From: Dipylidium caninum
Taxonomy: Eukaryota; Platyhelminthes; Cestoda; Cyclophyllidea; Dipylidiidae
NCBI GenBank assembly: GCA_017562135.1
Contig: QEYB01001296.1
Location: forward strand, 186,001-250,000
DNA length: 64,000 bases
Reading direction: 5' to 3'
Shown: piece by piece, positions 1-25,676 of the stretch
Layout of the letters: each line of letters opens with the position of its first letter
Numbering within the stretch: the stretch's first letter is position 1
Translations under genes and position numbers: made by a program
The notes under the pieces: model-generated
Database searches by the model: none
Told to the model about the DNA's origin: nothing
Seen by the model: the letters and a program-made list of their open reading frames with translations, nothing else

Positions 1-412
1 CACCCACGAATTATCTCACATAACCCGCGGGAGTGGAACTGTGATGTATTTGTTCTTTGACTTCCATTAATGAGTTGCGTTTGTGTGGATTAATCATAGT
101 GAAGTACGCGGAAAGGTGATAGGATTATTATGCTGAACTGGGAGGCCAATAGAATGGTGGAAGGCTCTCCAAGTACCTGGAACATTGGCAAAGTTCTTCT
201 TGTGCCACGCCTGGCCTTGTGTTTTCCCTCTGACATCCCATGGAACGGTTTACACCACACCGGACATTCTTTCGGAGTGAAAATCAGTTTGCCTTCGTAT
301 TACCCATTTGTGTAGTAGATGTGCTCGTAGCTTGATGTGTAGCTTCTTTCTATGGCAGATCTTGTTTATGTTTACCCAACACAAATCTCACGGGGCATAA
401 ATCTGGTTTCAG
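1..412. other. Ferlin upstream intron
   Basis: No exon with a family match and valid splice borders is seen before the acceptor at 411-412. This should be the intron inside the C2C-coding part of the ferlin gene. Confidence 0.5.
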
Positions 413-14681
<14,269 letters not shown>

Positions 14682-15395
14682 CTGCCTCACTCGTGACGCC
14701 GAAGTGGAGGAAACCTCCTCCTCCACCACTCCACATGTTCATGTGCTCTCGCTGTGCCTTTGTCGGATCGAAAAGCGTTAATATTCTACATTTAGTTAAT
14801 TTTCTTCTTATTCCTTTGATTATTTCTTCTTTTTATCCATTATCTTACCATTGGGTCCACGCCTATGTGGTTATAACGCTTCTTACCCTTCGACCGCCTT
14901 CATTGTTAGTAATGTTTAATATTATTTGCTCCCGAATACGGCCCCCTCCTACTAGGGCCTAACCTTTTTGGGAAGTCTTACCAGGGACAACCAGACTGTG
15001 GGTGCGCGGAGGTTGTAAATAGAGCAGTCGCTTACACGCAAAACTTCTTGTGTCACAAATCATCACTTTCAAGCTAAATGGCACCCTTGATGAATATAAA
15101 AAAGTGAGGAGAAAAAGAAATCTCGAATGAGTGCCAACATTCGTCTGCTCACGATTGTGTCGTGCTTGCTTTGCCTTACACTTAGTAACCTACATGAGGA
15201 AAGGTAGTTAAGATATCACTTAAAGAGCTGGTCAAATATTGCTGAAAGCTGCACCTTGTAGGGCATTTGTGGGAAATAGGACAGCAGTACTTCTTATGGG
15301 CCAGGGATTCTAGTTTGCTACAATGTCTCTTCCTCTTCCGTCATGGCTTTGGGGTTAAATAATAAGTGGTCTCTATAAAGTACCTGTTTATAGGA
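14682..15395. other. Convergent intergenic spacer (ferlin / EGF-TSP1 gene)
   Basis: Both flanking genes end here, tail to tail. No clear AATAAA is seen for either; AATATA at 15093-15098 is a weak variant for the ferlin. The AT-rich part (about 14770-14930) is a plausible 3' UTR. Nothing else recognised. Confidence 0.4.
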
Positions 15396-15617
15396 TTAGA
15401 GAAGGCCTGCCGTGGCATAACTAGTCTCCTTGTCAGGATTTTCCTGCCTCTTCATGCGTCTGTCCGTTTTCATACGGCTTTCTTCGGGAATCAGATCCGT
15501 TTGTTGACGTCGAAGTAAAACCGTCCATAAAGCGAGTATCATCACAAGTAGTAAAAAGGAACACACGGCCAATGTAACAATGCCGAGGACGTCGGTGGTC
15601 TGTCTAACCACAGCCAT
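15396..15617 (-). other. Last exon of EGF/TSP1 gene: TM helix and cytoplasmic tail
   Basis: A strong CTCCTTTTTCAG acceptor opens the exon in phase 0 with MAVVRQTTDVLGIV. A hydrophobic segment of about 22 residues follows, then LLRRQ as stop-transfer and a charged tail ending YATAGLL. Type-I topology is inferred from the extracellular EGF/TSP1 modules upstream. Confidence 0.8.
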
Positions 15618-18600
15618 CTGAAAAAGGAGAGATGCGCATTCAGTCAGACTCATCAGGGAGGTAATTGAGAACAAGAATTTAGCCAAACCCTCCTCTCGTT
15701 TACCAAACTTGAGACATAGCGCTAAATTCACCAGTGACGCTGTGACGATTAAACCTCGATAGAGCCCCTCACCTACTCTTCCATTAAGCCCTGTGGAACT
15801 GTGGATATGATGGAGACAAAGATCAGTGATGGGAAACCCATCCATTCTCACAGGTTAATAGTCCCACTACCTTTGCCTATTTTCTTGACAAATAAAGAGG
15901 CAGCAAAATTGCTTGTTGAGGCCGTTTATCGCAAAGTGCACCAATAATGAACATACAGCATCCAAAGGCGTTTTCTCGAGTGACTGAGATTCCAGTTTAA
16001 GGTAGCGGTCACAGGGCCGTGGTCGACAGAGGCGCAGTTCTGTAACCTCTTCGCCCACCTTAGCCGTCTCCCTTTGTTCCTGCGCGCTCTTGGGCAATTG
16101 ACAGTCGCCACCGTACGGGTCAGTGCACCGGCGTGTCCGATGCCTATAGCGGTTGCCCTCGTAGAGGCTGTGTTGACATGAGGGCTGGCAGGGTGACCAC
16201 GCAGTCCAGGGTGTCCAGCTGTTGGTTGACTGAGGACGGCTGCACAGTCGACCTCTCCAACCATTCTCACATTGACATTTCGCCATGACAAGCACTCTCC
16301 CTGCTTTGAAATCCCACTCAGAGACCTGTTTTTCCAAAGAAGATTACCACATTATCACAAGGCATATAACTTACTCGAATGTCCCCTTTCTTCGAGGGCA
16401 AATCTCTCGAAACTTTAAGATCTCAATATGAATTGCTTAAGTCACACAATTAGGTCTTCAAGGGCATGAAAACATTCAGTTAAGCCGGCAGAAATGCCAT
16501 CTGTTCAGGTGTCCCTGCAATTATGTAGACTATGTAAATACGTTATACAAACTTGCACACACCCACGCATAGGTGGGTGTGTGTGTGGAGCTGTTCTAGG
16601 GGTTGAGACTTCGGTCTCTGGCCTCCACAATGTTTCTGTTAAAAGCAGACACTTTTGCCAAACGCCTATTGTATTTAACAATTACGTTGCGACCCGGTGA
16701 CCTCAAATCACCGCGACGATGACGTTAGGTGTATGGAAATGCTTACCGAAATACACTTGCCATGCTGACATCGCATTGTTTGGCAAACATCAACCTGCTC
16801 AGCACAATTATCCATCCCCACCAAGGGACCTTTTTTGAATTCGAAACGGCGGAAACCGGGCTTACACCGACAGCCATAACTTCCTGAACCGAAGTCCGGT
16901 ATACACTTGTTTCCGTCAGCAACCCTGCAAGCAACACCTCCTGACGGTGCTTTGTCAGTCGACTGATCACAAGGATCTTTAATCTGCAGATGATGCATTA
17001 CGAAGCTTACTTCAGCGCATGCTTCCAGTGACGTTTCAGGCCCAGAATTATCCAAAAACTGCAAAGACGTGGATCTGGGGTGCCACGCTTCAAGCCCTAC
17101 TGAGAAGTGCCTCACTTGCCGCACGTAGCCAGCTAACAGAAGTTTAGACGAGTGCGTCGTCTTCGTGCCTTCTAAACCGAGTTTGCGATGATCACTCCTG
17201 CTGACGTCTAGGCCAGAGTGCAAGTTTTATGGTACCATGATCTGATGGCATGATACCTCTTACTGCATCCATACGCTCTCATTAGTGTTAAAGGCCTGTG
17301 TATTTGAATGGATATTTGAAAAAACAAACCCTTAATCCCCATATTTTGATATGATACTTTTGTTGATCTAGTGACAAATGGCCTCCTTCCCGATTATTGT
17401 GTATTTGACTCTTGTGCGTCAAGACTATTATCTTCGTATCCAGTTATTTTTAAAGCTGGTGCCCTCGACCCTCGCTCCTCCCCACGCCATCCCCAGCTCG
17501 CTAACCCCAATCACTGCCCTTCAAAGCAGCCCACACAACTGTTCCGCCTCGCCTTCAACGAGTTGTTAGAAAGGATGTAATGACCAGAGCTTGGAACAAT
17601 TAGGCCGTGGATAAAGACTACAATTAGGCTGTACGAAGTCTCAAGTTACCTTGTCACACCGGCTTCCGTAGTACTGCGATTTGCAAACGCAGTATTCCGC
17701 CCTTCGACAGTGAGGTTTCACGAGGCCTCGCGTGAGTGAGCCCTCGCCATTCATGCAAATATGAGCAACGTCGAGAGTTCCTTCTCGACTGCATAGCAGG
17801 TGCTGATAGTACTGAGGTGGATTAAACCTCCCTGTGATCTTCATTCGCCCCATCTCTTCATCACTTTCCTCCCAATAGCCAGCGCTCCGCCAGTTCATGT
17901 GAACAGAACATCTGCGCGGTCCACGCATCCACTTATACTCATTAACCGCGGGACATTGGCAGGAGAAACTTAAACTTGTGTGCAATCCCACTAGGTTTCC
18001 ACAATTAATTAGTTACTATCAGTCGGAATGAGTAAAAAGTCAACTCATATAAAGTTTTGGGGGATTCTATAAAATATTTGTGGTGCAACGTGACGAGTGG
18101 GCGCTACTTTATAATATTTCCTTTCCGTTTCATACCCATTCCCTAGGATATCCTCCAGGCTGAAGTTTATCATATCCACCTTCACTGAAGGGCCAATCAC
18201 TTCCACGTGTAAAGCCCTGCTGAACAAAGGTCCATAGAGAGGAGTATAAAGGGCTGCTGGTGTAATAATACACTTTGCAACACTATTAGCCGATAGTGGT
18301 TAATGCTAGTTGATATCGACAGTCTTCATCCTGGAGCTAACTTGATACTCATGCTTACCATTGGGATCGGGAATGCACCTTGAAGTGAGAACAGTGGGCA
18401 AACTGCCGGGTGAAACACACTGTTCAAGTCTGCGCTCTGGTCTGATGAGGCGGCGGTTAGTCTTCGCCTCCTTATCATCCTCTTCCGGCATCCCACTGCG
18501 GTCGCTGCAGACCCGAGGACAGAGACCGTAGGGATCGAACAAGACCAACTGCTCAGGCCTTTCCTTCTGCCACACGCGCCGCAAATGACAATAGAACACT

Positions 18601-19055
18601 AAATATTCCAGGCGAAAGGCAGGAGGCTCCAAAAGTGTCCTCTGGAGGGCACTCTTTAGTTCTTGATTGGTGGCACCTCGTATCTCCTCCATTTTCGCTT
18701 GCTGCCTGAGAAAATGCATCCAGCGAAAGACGCACTGCAGCCATTGCTGAGCAGCGCGCTTGCAGATTACTTCTAGTTCTGGGTCTTGCAGCGTGGCCCT
18801 GATCCATCTGTCTCGAGAAAATCTGTACCAAGGCTTAAGACGGGAACGTCCAGGCAGCTGGATAGGAGGGATCACCACAGACACGTGTTCGCTCCCTATT
18901 AGTCCTGGGGCCAAACCGGTTCGTGCTTCGTAGGCATAACTCTGAGGCAAATTATCGTGGCGAAGGAGATGGAGGTAATCCGACATTTTGTGCTCCACAC
19001 AGTGCACTTCAATGCTTCTTCTCAGAGCGACGAATATGACAAAAAGCACCTCAAC
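15396..19055 (-). CDS. EGF/TSP1 single-pass membrane protein, 5' end incomplete
   Basis: Exons (5' to 3' on the minus strand): 19055-18359, 18256-18136, 17968-17650, 17058-16747, 16325-15957, 15617-15396, all phase-compatible, about 679 residues. The first exon encodes some 230 residues I do not recognise (IEVHCVEHKMSDYLHLLRHD; AAQQWLQCVFRWMHFLRQQ). EGF-like cysteine patterns follow (FSCQCPAVNEY; AEYCVCKSQYYGSRC; GSYGCRCKPGFRRF; VCQTMRCQHGKC; KCQCENGWRGRLC). Next is a TSP1 repeat with WTPWTAWSPCQPSC and YRHRTRRC. The last exon has a helix (VLGIVTLAVCSFLLLVMILALW), then a basic stop-transfer stretch and a 40-residue tail. The role is likely cell-surface adhesion or reception (inference). No start methionine or signal peptide is fixed; an upstream exon is expected. 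The order EGF-TSP1-TM does not match a family I can name. Confidence 0.75.
15957..16325 (-). other. Exon encoding EGF end and TSP1 repeat
   Basis: 369 nt, phase 0 at both ends, AAAAACAG acceptor and GTATGT donor. It holds the last EGF cysteines (CQCENGWRGRLC) and a TSP1 repeat with the WxxWxxW C-mannosylation motif, the RTRRC strand and six visible cysteines. Confidence 0.8.
16556..16583. other. 11-bp perfect hairpin in EGF/TSP1 gene intron
   Basis: CACACACCCAC (16556-16566), six-base loop, GTGGGTGTGTG (16573-16583). Confidence 0.7.
16984..17010 (-). other. Possible 27-nt micro-intron in EGF/TSP1 gene
   Basis: On the minus strand the exon 17058-16747 contains GTAAGC...CATCTGCAG spanning 27 nt, in frame and without a stop. 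Removing it joins LEACAE to IKDPCDQ, a tidier EGF entry; keeping it adds nine residues. Undecided from sequence. Confidence 0.3.
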
Positions 19056-19205
19056 CTGAAATTGCACATATTTGCGGAGAGTTAATTGTGTATTTTTACA
19101 TGCGTTTTGTTACAGAGCACTGTAAGGTTACACTTCTCCCTAATGCCGAGAAAAGGTGAAATTTAGCGGTGAACAGCTTTTCATCTACAGGGAAAAGGAT
19201 CTCAC

Positions 19206-19407
19206 CCTGTCCATGCTTGCTTCCAGCAATTGAAGAGAATAAACTCCCCAATACGCGTTCCCTATTTCCCCAAGTCCCTTCGTCGTGACCTCGAAGGCTC
19301 GCGGGGTTGTGCTTCAGCTGAAGACGCTGCCCTCCGTCGCACTTGGCGCGAAATCGATTTGCGTGGGTTTGATTTACGGCCTCCGAGGAGGCCAGACAGA
19401 GTGTCAT
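19206..19407 (-). other. Possible 5' exon of the EGF/TSP1 gene
   Basis: An open minus-strand frame starts with ATG at 19407 (MTLCLASSEAVNQTHANRFR) and continues AKCDGGQRLQLKHNPASL to a GTGAG donor at 19205. The CDGGQRLQLKH stretch faintly recalls the start of a SUEL-type lectin domain. The donor phase (1) does not fit the next exon at 19055 (phase 0), so the link is not proven. Confidence 0.25.
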
Positions 19408-21530
19408 TGCAGACTGGTTTTTGAGTGAGGAGTCCTGAACTCATTGACGATTAACCTAACAATTTCTGCCAAGACCGAGAACATCGACTTGGTCCTCCAA
19501 CCTTGATCTCTTTCACAACTCCACACCGCCTCAGGAATGCTTTATTTACTAGTCTAATGTACGTAGACGACTAATAGTGCCAAGATGGTTCCTACAGAGG
19601 CGTCTGAGGCGACCCATAAACATTCGAAAGCCATAATGTACTGGCTAGGCATAAGTTGTGCCAAAATAGAGAGTAGGGCGTGCCAACCGCCTTGTTTCTC
19701 CTTTCCTCTCTTTTTGATTGTTCTACTCACTGCCACCGCAGAGGAAGCAAAGAGAATTAACTTTCAAAATTGTCGTCCTTCTGTCCAATGTGGAATGACC
19801 ACCGGTGATGGGTGGGTCACATCTGCATCTCTCACTGTAGGAGATTCTTCTTGCTTTAACCTTGTGAATGGTGCCCACCAGAAGGAAGCGGTAGCACTAT
19901 TTTAATTCCTCAGTTACCTCGACCGAGCACCGGGTGATCATATGCCTCTCTTCACTATGAACCAACTGACATAAGTCTCTGAATTAGATCTGGGCTGTTT
20001 GTAGCTCCGGGAATTTGATTCTCTTTACCCCACAACTTGTCAGCGGGAAGTGTTGATTTTGGGCCCAACTGCCGAGTGCATCAGAACCTTCACTTTGGTC
20101 CCGTCTTTCCTTCGACCCATTTGGTGACACCGCTAAAAGCTATAAGTACTTGGATGGGACGACGATGCGTCTTTACTAGTTTCGCCATCTTCGTGACTCA
20201 GAGAACTATTATTGTCCTGATAGAAGGCTGTTGCACTGCAATAAAACTTTGCCACACTGCTTTGCTTTTACCAAAATTAACAGGTTGTTAAGAGCGTCTG
20301 CACGATGACCCTAAACTTTAAATGAGGCCTTGGGTTGCGTCCTCGACTTTGAGATTCACCGTTTCTCCACGTAAATTACCATGAACTTAATTTTACTAGA
20401 GCTCGTCGTGATACACGGGTGACTACATGGGGAAAATGGCATTTCGTGGAGACCATCCTCTTTGATCTTCCTTCTGCCTCGAGGCCAACCTCAAAATTCC
20501 CTTATTGAATCGAGCCCCAGCGCAATCTTGGAACGAAAGACGGTGTAGCCGGGCTTGTCGTGCTCAAAACGCTACCAGGCTGAAAATCCAGATGCCAACA
20601 GACGACATCCTTGCGATTTGGCGTTTGCTGCGCATGCTCAGCACCTTTTTCACTTCCTCACGTGCCACAGTCGATTTATTGTTCGCCACACTCAACCGAT
20701 CGGCCTTGAGAGGCTCAAGCTGCATCTCTCCTTGGGCAGCTATCTTATGATTCCTTCCCGTGGTATAACGTGAATGCCTAGCATCTCCTTCCAGCTCATT
20801 TATGCTGCCGAGGCCTGTCGGCACTGAAGGAAACAGTAATCCCTACACTCATTCTTCCAATTAGCCTAACATCTTCACCTTTGAGCCATCTCTCCACTGA
20901 ATGTTCTTACACCGTGATTAGGTGAAGGTGCTAGTTGAGTAATTTGTGCTGGTCGAGCCAAATGTCAATTGTCATCTGAAAAGCGTTTCTGCTGATAGCA
21001 GATTATTTAGTCAAGACCCCCACCGCCTCTCATACGGCACTCGTCGGGAGTGGGCGAACAACAGGCCAAGCCAGGGTTCTCTTTCACCTCCCCTGCCTTC
21101 GAAAGCAATGGATAATGCACGCAGGTCACCAGGAGCATCGCTTGAATGACTAACGATTTTTCAGTAGTCCACCTAGAGGACATACAGTCCCTGCCTCCAT
21201 GGGCGGCATCAAGAGCAGCCTCCTGAAGGACTGAGTACAGACTGCATGGTACGACAGGATTTCCACTGCCCTATAAGTGAAGTTATTGCCTGAGAGTATG
21301 AGAATAGCTGAACCGACTGCTATTTGCTATCATATAAACACGCGGTGTATGTGTATTTAAATCCCGATGTACAGTAGAATTGAATCGCAGTGGGAGTCGT
21401 TGAAAAACTTTTCGTTATCGGAACTGTAAATTTTCACACAGAAGGTTTATTTACCTGCAATACGGTTTGGGCTCGTCAGTGGCTTCCTTATAAACAAGAC
21501 TGTTTAAATGGGTGATACATTTTATTTCCA
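19408..21530. other. Intergenic, nothing recognised
   Basis: Short open frames on both strands only, none with domain character or convincing splice sites. It could hold the missing 5' exons of the EGF/TSP1 gene. Confidence 0.4.
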
Positions 21531-21536
21531 CCGGAG
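21531..21536 (-). terminator. Poly(A) signal candidate for the Ig-like gene
   Basis: TTTATT on the plus strand, so AATAAA on the coding (minus) strand, about 110 nt past the stop codon. Confidence 0.5.
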
Positions 21537-21646
21537 TATCCAAGTTCAATCAGGAGGATAGAAATAACTCCGTATATTTACAGGGGAAGGAGAAAATCAT
21601 GGTGCAACGGGGTATAGGTGGTGGATCTGCCTCGCCTTAGTTCCTT

Positions 21647-22403
21647 TCACACAATTCGCCATAGAATTAGAGTCAGGATCATTGGAAAGGTCCATGTATA
21701 TCTAGGGCCCGGAAGAGCAACGTTTCCATCTAAGTAGACCGTTAGGAGAAGCTTCTTAGCCTTGCTCTGGCCCTCACAGCCATACTGACCTTTCCGGAAA
21801 CGCAGATTAGCACAGCGGAGGACTATTGATTCGAGTTTGGCATCAAGTGACTGATCTTTGCACTCCACCTCGTCTGGAAGTTTTATTTTGAGGTTTGTTG
21901 GAGTTCCGCGAAAAACGCACTCGAAGAAAAACTCGTCTCCTTCAATAAGAGCAATTTTGTGGACAGGCGGTCCTCTCCTAAGCATAACCCCATTGGCGAA
22001 AGCGTCAACCTCCAATTCCGTGCTGTTCTGTAAAGGTCTAGTGACCGATTTGTGGACGCTGTTAGGATAAATCACCGTGAGATTGAGCAATCCATTTGCC
22101 TCGAGTCTTGAATAGTTGAAGATCATCGACTCCCCCACACCCATGAGCATCCAGGCAATGGGGTCTCTCGTTGGGCTGAAGTACCACAGAAATTGTGTAT
22201 TTTCGGGAACCTCTACTTTGGCAATGTTAAGGACACGAACTTTTGTTTGCGTGTTAGATATCTGCAAAAATGTCGATGTCAAAAGGTGGACGTTGGGTTA
22301 ATGAGTTCGTTTGACTGCAGCCGAACCCAACAAATAGGGGAAGAATAAGTAAAAGTGGAATTCTTGATAACTTGAATAAACTCCTTTCCGCAGTCACCCC
22401 CAT
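21647..22403 (-). CDS. Ig-like, probably GPI-anchored surface protein (one frame break)
   Basis: Start ATG at 22403 gives MGVTAERSLFKLSRI followed by a hydrophobic core (LLLILPLFVGFGCS), a good signal peptide. One base too many at the A5 run 22266-22270 (plus strand) shifts the frame. The continuing frame reads QISNTQTKVRVLNIAKVEV and runs to TGA at 21647. The body has N-glycosylation sequons (NYS, NLT, NST) and one Ig-like core: FFFECVFRGTP, then LRFRKGQYGCEGQ, the C...GxYxC pattern. The C-terminus (LPGPRYTWTFPMILTLILW) is hydrophobic with no tail, which suits GPI attachment. About 251 residues. No family name is supported; a role at the cell surface is inference. A small intron just before the break is an alternative to frame error. 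Confidence 0.65.
22266..22270 (-). other. Frame break in the Ig-like gene (A5/T5)
   Basis: The coding strand reads GAC ATT TTT GCA GAT ATC TAA. With four T instead of five it continues FDIDILQISNTQTK in the long downstream frame. The alternative is a short intron ending at TTTTTGCAG. Confidence 0.5.
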
Positions 22404-22489
22404 GACCTCACTGTCCTCTCTTGTGGGTTCTGTCACCAAAATTAGCTCAAACACACCGGTATTCAATTCGCACTGCTCCGCAGCCCTCC

Positions 22490-22503
22490 GATTGGCTGAT
22501 GGG
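22490..22503 (-). promoter_or_regulatory. CCAAT element upstream of the Ig-like gene
   Basis: On the minus strand this reads CCCATCAGCCAATC, about 90-100 nt before the start codon. The same 14-mer occurs upstream of the Post Hox gene at 41970-41983. Confidence 0.4.
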
Positions 22504-24192
22504 GTGCTGCTTGGTTATGTTACGCACCAATTATCGCGGGCTTATTGCAAGAGCGCCGCATTTCCGATCGCAGTGTGCATTCATACGCTTCGGTCCCGTT
22601 CAGGTGACATCGGACGTTCACGATCGGGAAGTGCCGAGGTAATTGGCTGTTAATACTCTTGTGTGACTATTTGTGGGCTCAAAACATAATCTCGCTGAAG
22701 GCGTCTTGAGTTTGCCATTATTTGCGCGCTAAAAGTGCCGCGGAACCACTCTACGTTAGGGAGTGCGCCTTGGACAACCTTTTAATAAAAGCGATTTCGA
22801 GATGGTTGTGCTCTAACAAAATTAGTGGTAGCAGTGGATTTAAATGCAGCGCAAATTACACATTTTCTTCTTCATCTTTTTGCGCCAAGGTAACAGAGGC
22901 CGGAATTGAAGTACTTCACTTGCTGTTATTCAACGCCATCTTGTAAAGGTTATTTCAGATAAATTAGCAGAGGAAACAAAAACCCGTCCACCTATATTTA
23001 TGAGCCTATTGTTTAGGTAGGGTTTTCACATTTGCCCAATGAATTATTTAAAGTATCATTTTAATGCTCACCGTTACAATAACTATTTCTCGCTCCACTC
23101 TCATTTCACTCTTTAGAGCCTTTGTAGCAAATCTTTGCAGATATCGAGAGACTATCAAGTGTTATCTATTCCGTTTCTTAAATTTGCAGCGCGGTCTATT
23201 CATGGACAAGCTCTAACATTACCAAACCAAGTATAGTGTGATTAGAGCAACAGATAAATGTCGTCAGGCTGAAAGGAGATCTACTTTGCGGTGGCAGGTT
23301 CTATCACCAGAAAAGGGATTATGTGGGGCCCAAATTCCACCAAGGTGGCACTCGAGGATCCATCCAACTTATGCGCACTTGCATGTGCTTACAGTATTAA
23401 ACTTGGACAACGCGATATTTGTGTGGCAGACATAGTCTCGAAATGGGGTAGTATCTCGATTCCCCAGGATAACGGCAGATGGGAGTAGCCTAGTGTGGTT
23501 CCTGCGGTCGTAGAGCATAGGCGTAGCACCAAAATCACTAGTCCCAAAGCCCAAGAGAGTTCAATGCGGCGCGTTCTCACAGTCAATCTCCTTAGGCGAG
23601 GGCATTCCTAAACCGAGGGGACGCAATCATCGGAGACTCTCAGCTCCCTACAGACAATGCACTGGACCCCATTCCTCAGAGGGTCTGTTTCACCATTGCG
23701 CATCAATTGCCTTTATACTAGTGCAGGGTAGAAGGTCACACGGAATCGAGCTCCGCTGACGAAATGCCCGCATGCCTCCATGTTTGGCCTTACGGTGATG
23801 AATATCGGCCAAAACCTGACGCTGACATAACCGGCATTGAGTGCATGCAGGCATGATTTGACCTGACTGAACACATTCTGTACCTAATGATCGAATCACC
23901 GATGCCGTCCTTCTGCGTGACATTTTGAATGACAAAGTCATTAGGGCAGTTAGACGACGGTGATGAATATATCGACCTTATCTTCAACTACAACTTAAGG
24001 CGATACCACTCTCCCTGCCATTTTTTTACCCAGAAATGCTATGTCAAGATAGTTAAATCCCTACCGAAATGAGTGGGTTTCGGAGCCTTGTTGAAGAAGG
24101 CTAATTAAAGTCGACAAAGTACTCTGTTAAAATGAAGTCAACTTGCTAATTAACTAACTAATCTTTCGTTACAAAGCAGACAAGTGTGACAT

Positions 24193-24546
24193 TCACGTGC
24201 CATTGAAGGATTCAAGGTGAGCTGCGTGGCCCTCTCGATTCCTGAAGCACCCAAAGCTTGCCCATAGACGACTTGGTTGTCGGTTTTGGTGCACCCTCCC
24301 CGTGTAATCCTTGCTTGTTGTATACACGCGTGATTGTGGTGACAGCAGCCTTAACACAATTCCTACTCGTTTGAGGCAGTAGAAAAGTGTATTCGCGTGC
24401 ACAGGTCGAGCAATCAAAGGGAGAGCATGATGGATGCAAGATAGGGAAAGCCATGAGGTTAAGACGCATTTATATTGCCAATGCGTCTTCACTAGAAGTG
24501 AATTATTGGTGTCTGAGCGCTGCCAGTAGGCCGAGCAGAATGTCAT
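24193..24546 (-). CDS. Hypothetical 117-residue frame, doubtful
   Basis: Starts MTFCSAYWQRSDTNNS at 24546, about 70 nt below a minus-strand GTATAAG (24622-24616) that itself lies below a CCAAT box (24663-24659). No domain, signal peptide or membrane segment is seen and composition is not clearly coding. Listed only because of its position under a promoter-like array; it may be chance. Confidence 0.15.
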   Translation of the reverse strand: MTFCSAYWQRSDTNNSLLVKTHWQYKCVLTSWLSLSCIHHALPLIARPVHANTLFYCLKRVGIVLRLLSPQSRVYTTSKDYTGRVHQNRQPSRLWASFGCFRNREGHAAHLESFNGT

Positions 24547-24615
24547 CCTAAGGTGTGAGAGACGACCTGACCTGCGCGCTCCCAGCTGCACAGCAACGCA
24601 CGGGAGGCGGAACCT

Positions 24616-24860
24616 CTTATACAGCTTCAAATAGCAGGGTGAATCACTCGCCCTTCTTATTGGCTCGTAATCGATGCGGGTTGTGCACGTGTGTGTCATT
24701 CAGTGTGTCTCTTTGTGGTGCCATCATCGTGCGATAAGGCGCCAGGTGTGCCTCGCTGTCCACCAATCAGAAGTTACGCAGGGGTGCGTATGTTCGTGTG
24801 TCCCCAAAACTAGGTCATCTCAGCCAATGAAAAGCGTTTTCCTCATTGAGGCGGTATAAG
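24616..24860. promoter_or_regulatory. Divergent CCAAT / TATA-like promoter candidate
   Basis: Minus strand: CCAAT at 24663-24659, then GTATAAG at 24622-24616. Plus strand: CCAAT at 24763-24767 and 24824-24828, then GTATAAG at 24854-24860. The arms point away from each other, as in divergent gene pairs. No recognised gene follows on either side. Confidence 0.35.
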
Positions 24861-25676
24861 ACTGCTTGCGCCAGTATTCTCCCACTAACGAGGACTGCGT
24901 TCCCTTCACCGTGTTCTGTTAGGATGGAAGGGGGCACTCGGGCATCAGTGAGGTCCCATACAGGTGCAGCACACTAGGCAACAAGCCTTCCTACTTAGCC
25001 TTTTTGTTTTTAGTAAGCAGTCATTAATTCGTTATCAGTCGGCCCAAATTGCCAGTGTACATATGGTGTAATGCGTCATTCGCCATTTTTGATCCCTAAA
25101 AAGGAGTACTTCTTGAGGAGCTCTCACGCAAACTCAAAATGGCCCGAACAGACAGATAAACCGTATGAACGAAGGAAGTCTTCTCCAATCGTAACCTTTT
25201 TTGCGTGACACTGAATGCAAAAATCTATTTTACAGTCGTCCGGAACGTTCGGTAAACCCGTATTTCAAGAATAAGCAATATTGTGATGATCCAAAGCTCA
25301 TTTTTACCTTTTCGGGAGATGCGTCACTTTCGCTCTGAACTCGCTTAGTGAGTAGACTCCTCAAGATAGACTTGGACAACATATTAGTCATCATATGAAA
25401 TCCAGTCCTTCTGTTGGGTTTCGGCTACCCAAATTTGTAGTAAAGCCAACTCCCAGCTACGAGACTGACATTACCAGCGTGAAACGTCTCCTCCGTCTAT
25501 TTAAAAATCACAGAAGGACTTTAAACTGACACCTCTCCAATCGTCCCAGGCAATGTCCATCGTTTATATACGAGTATTACGCCTCACGTCCCGACCAACG
25601 ACAGATTTAATAAGAATTTTCTCCTTACAGGGGGCTGGTGAGTCCCCGCAGCCGTCATTTTAACCGAGAAACTTAC

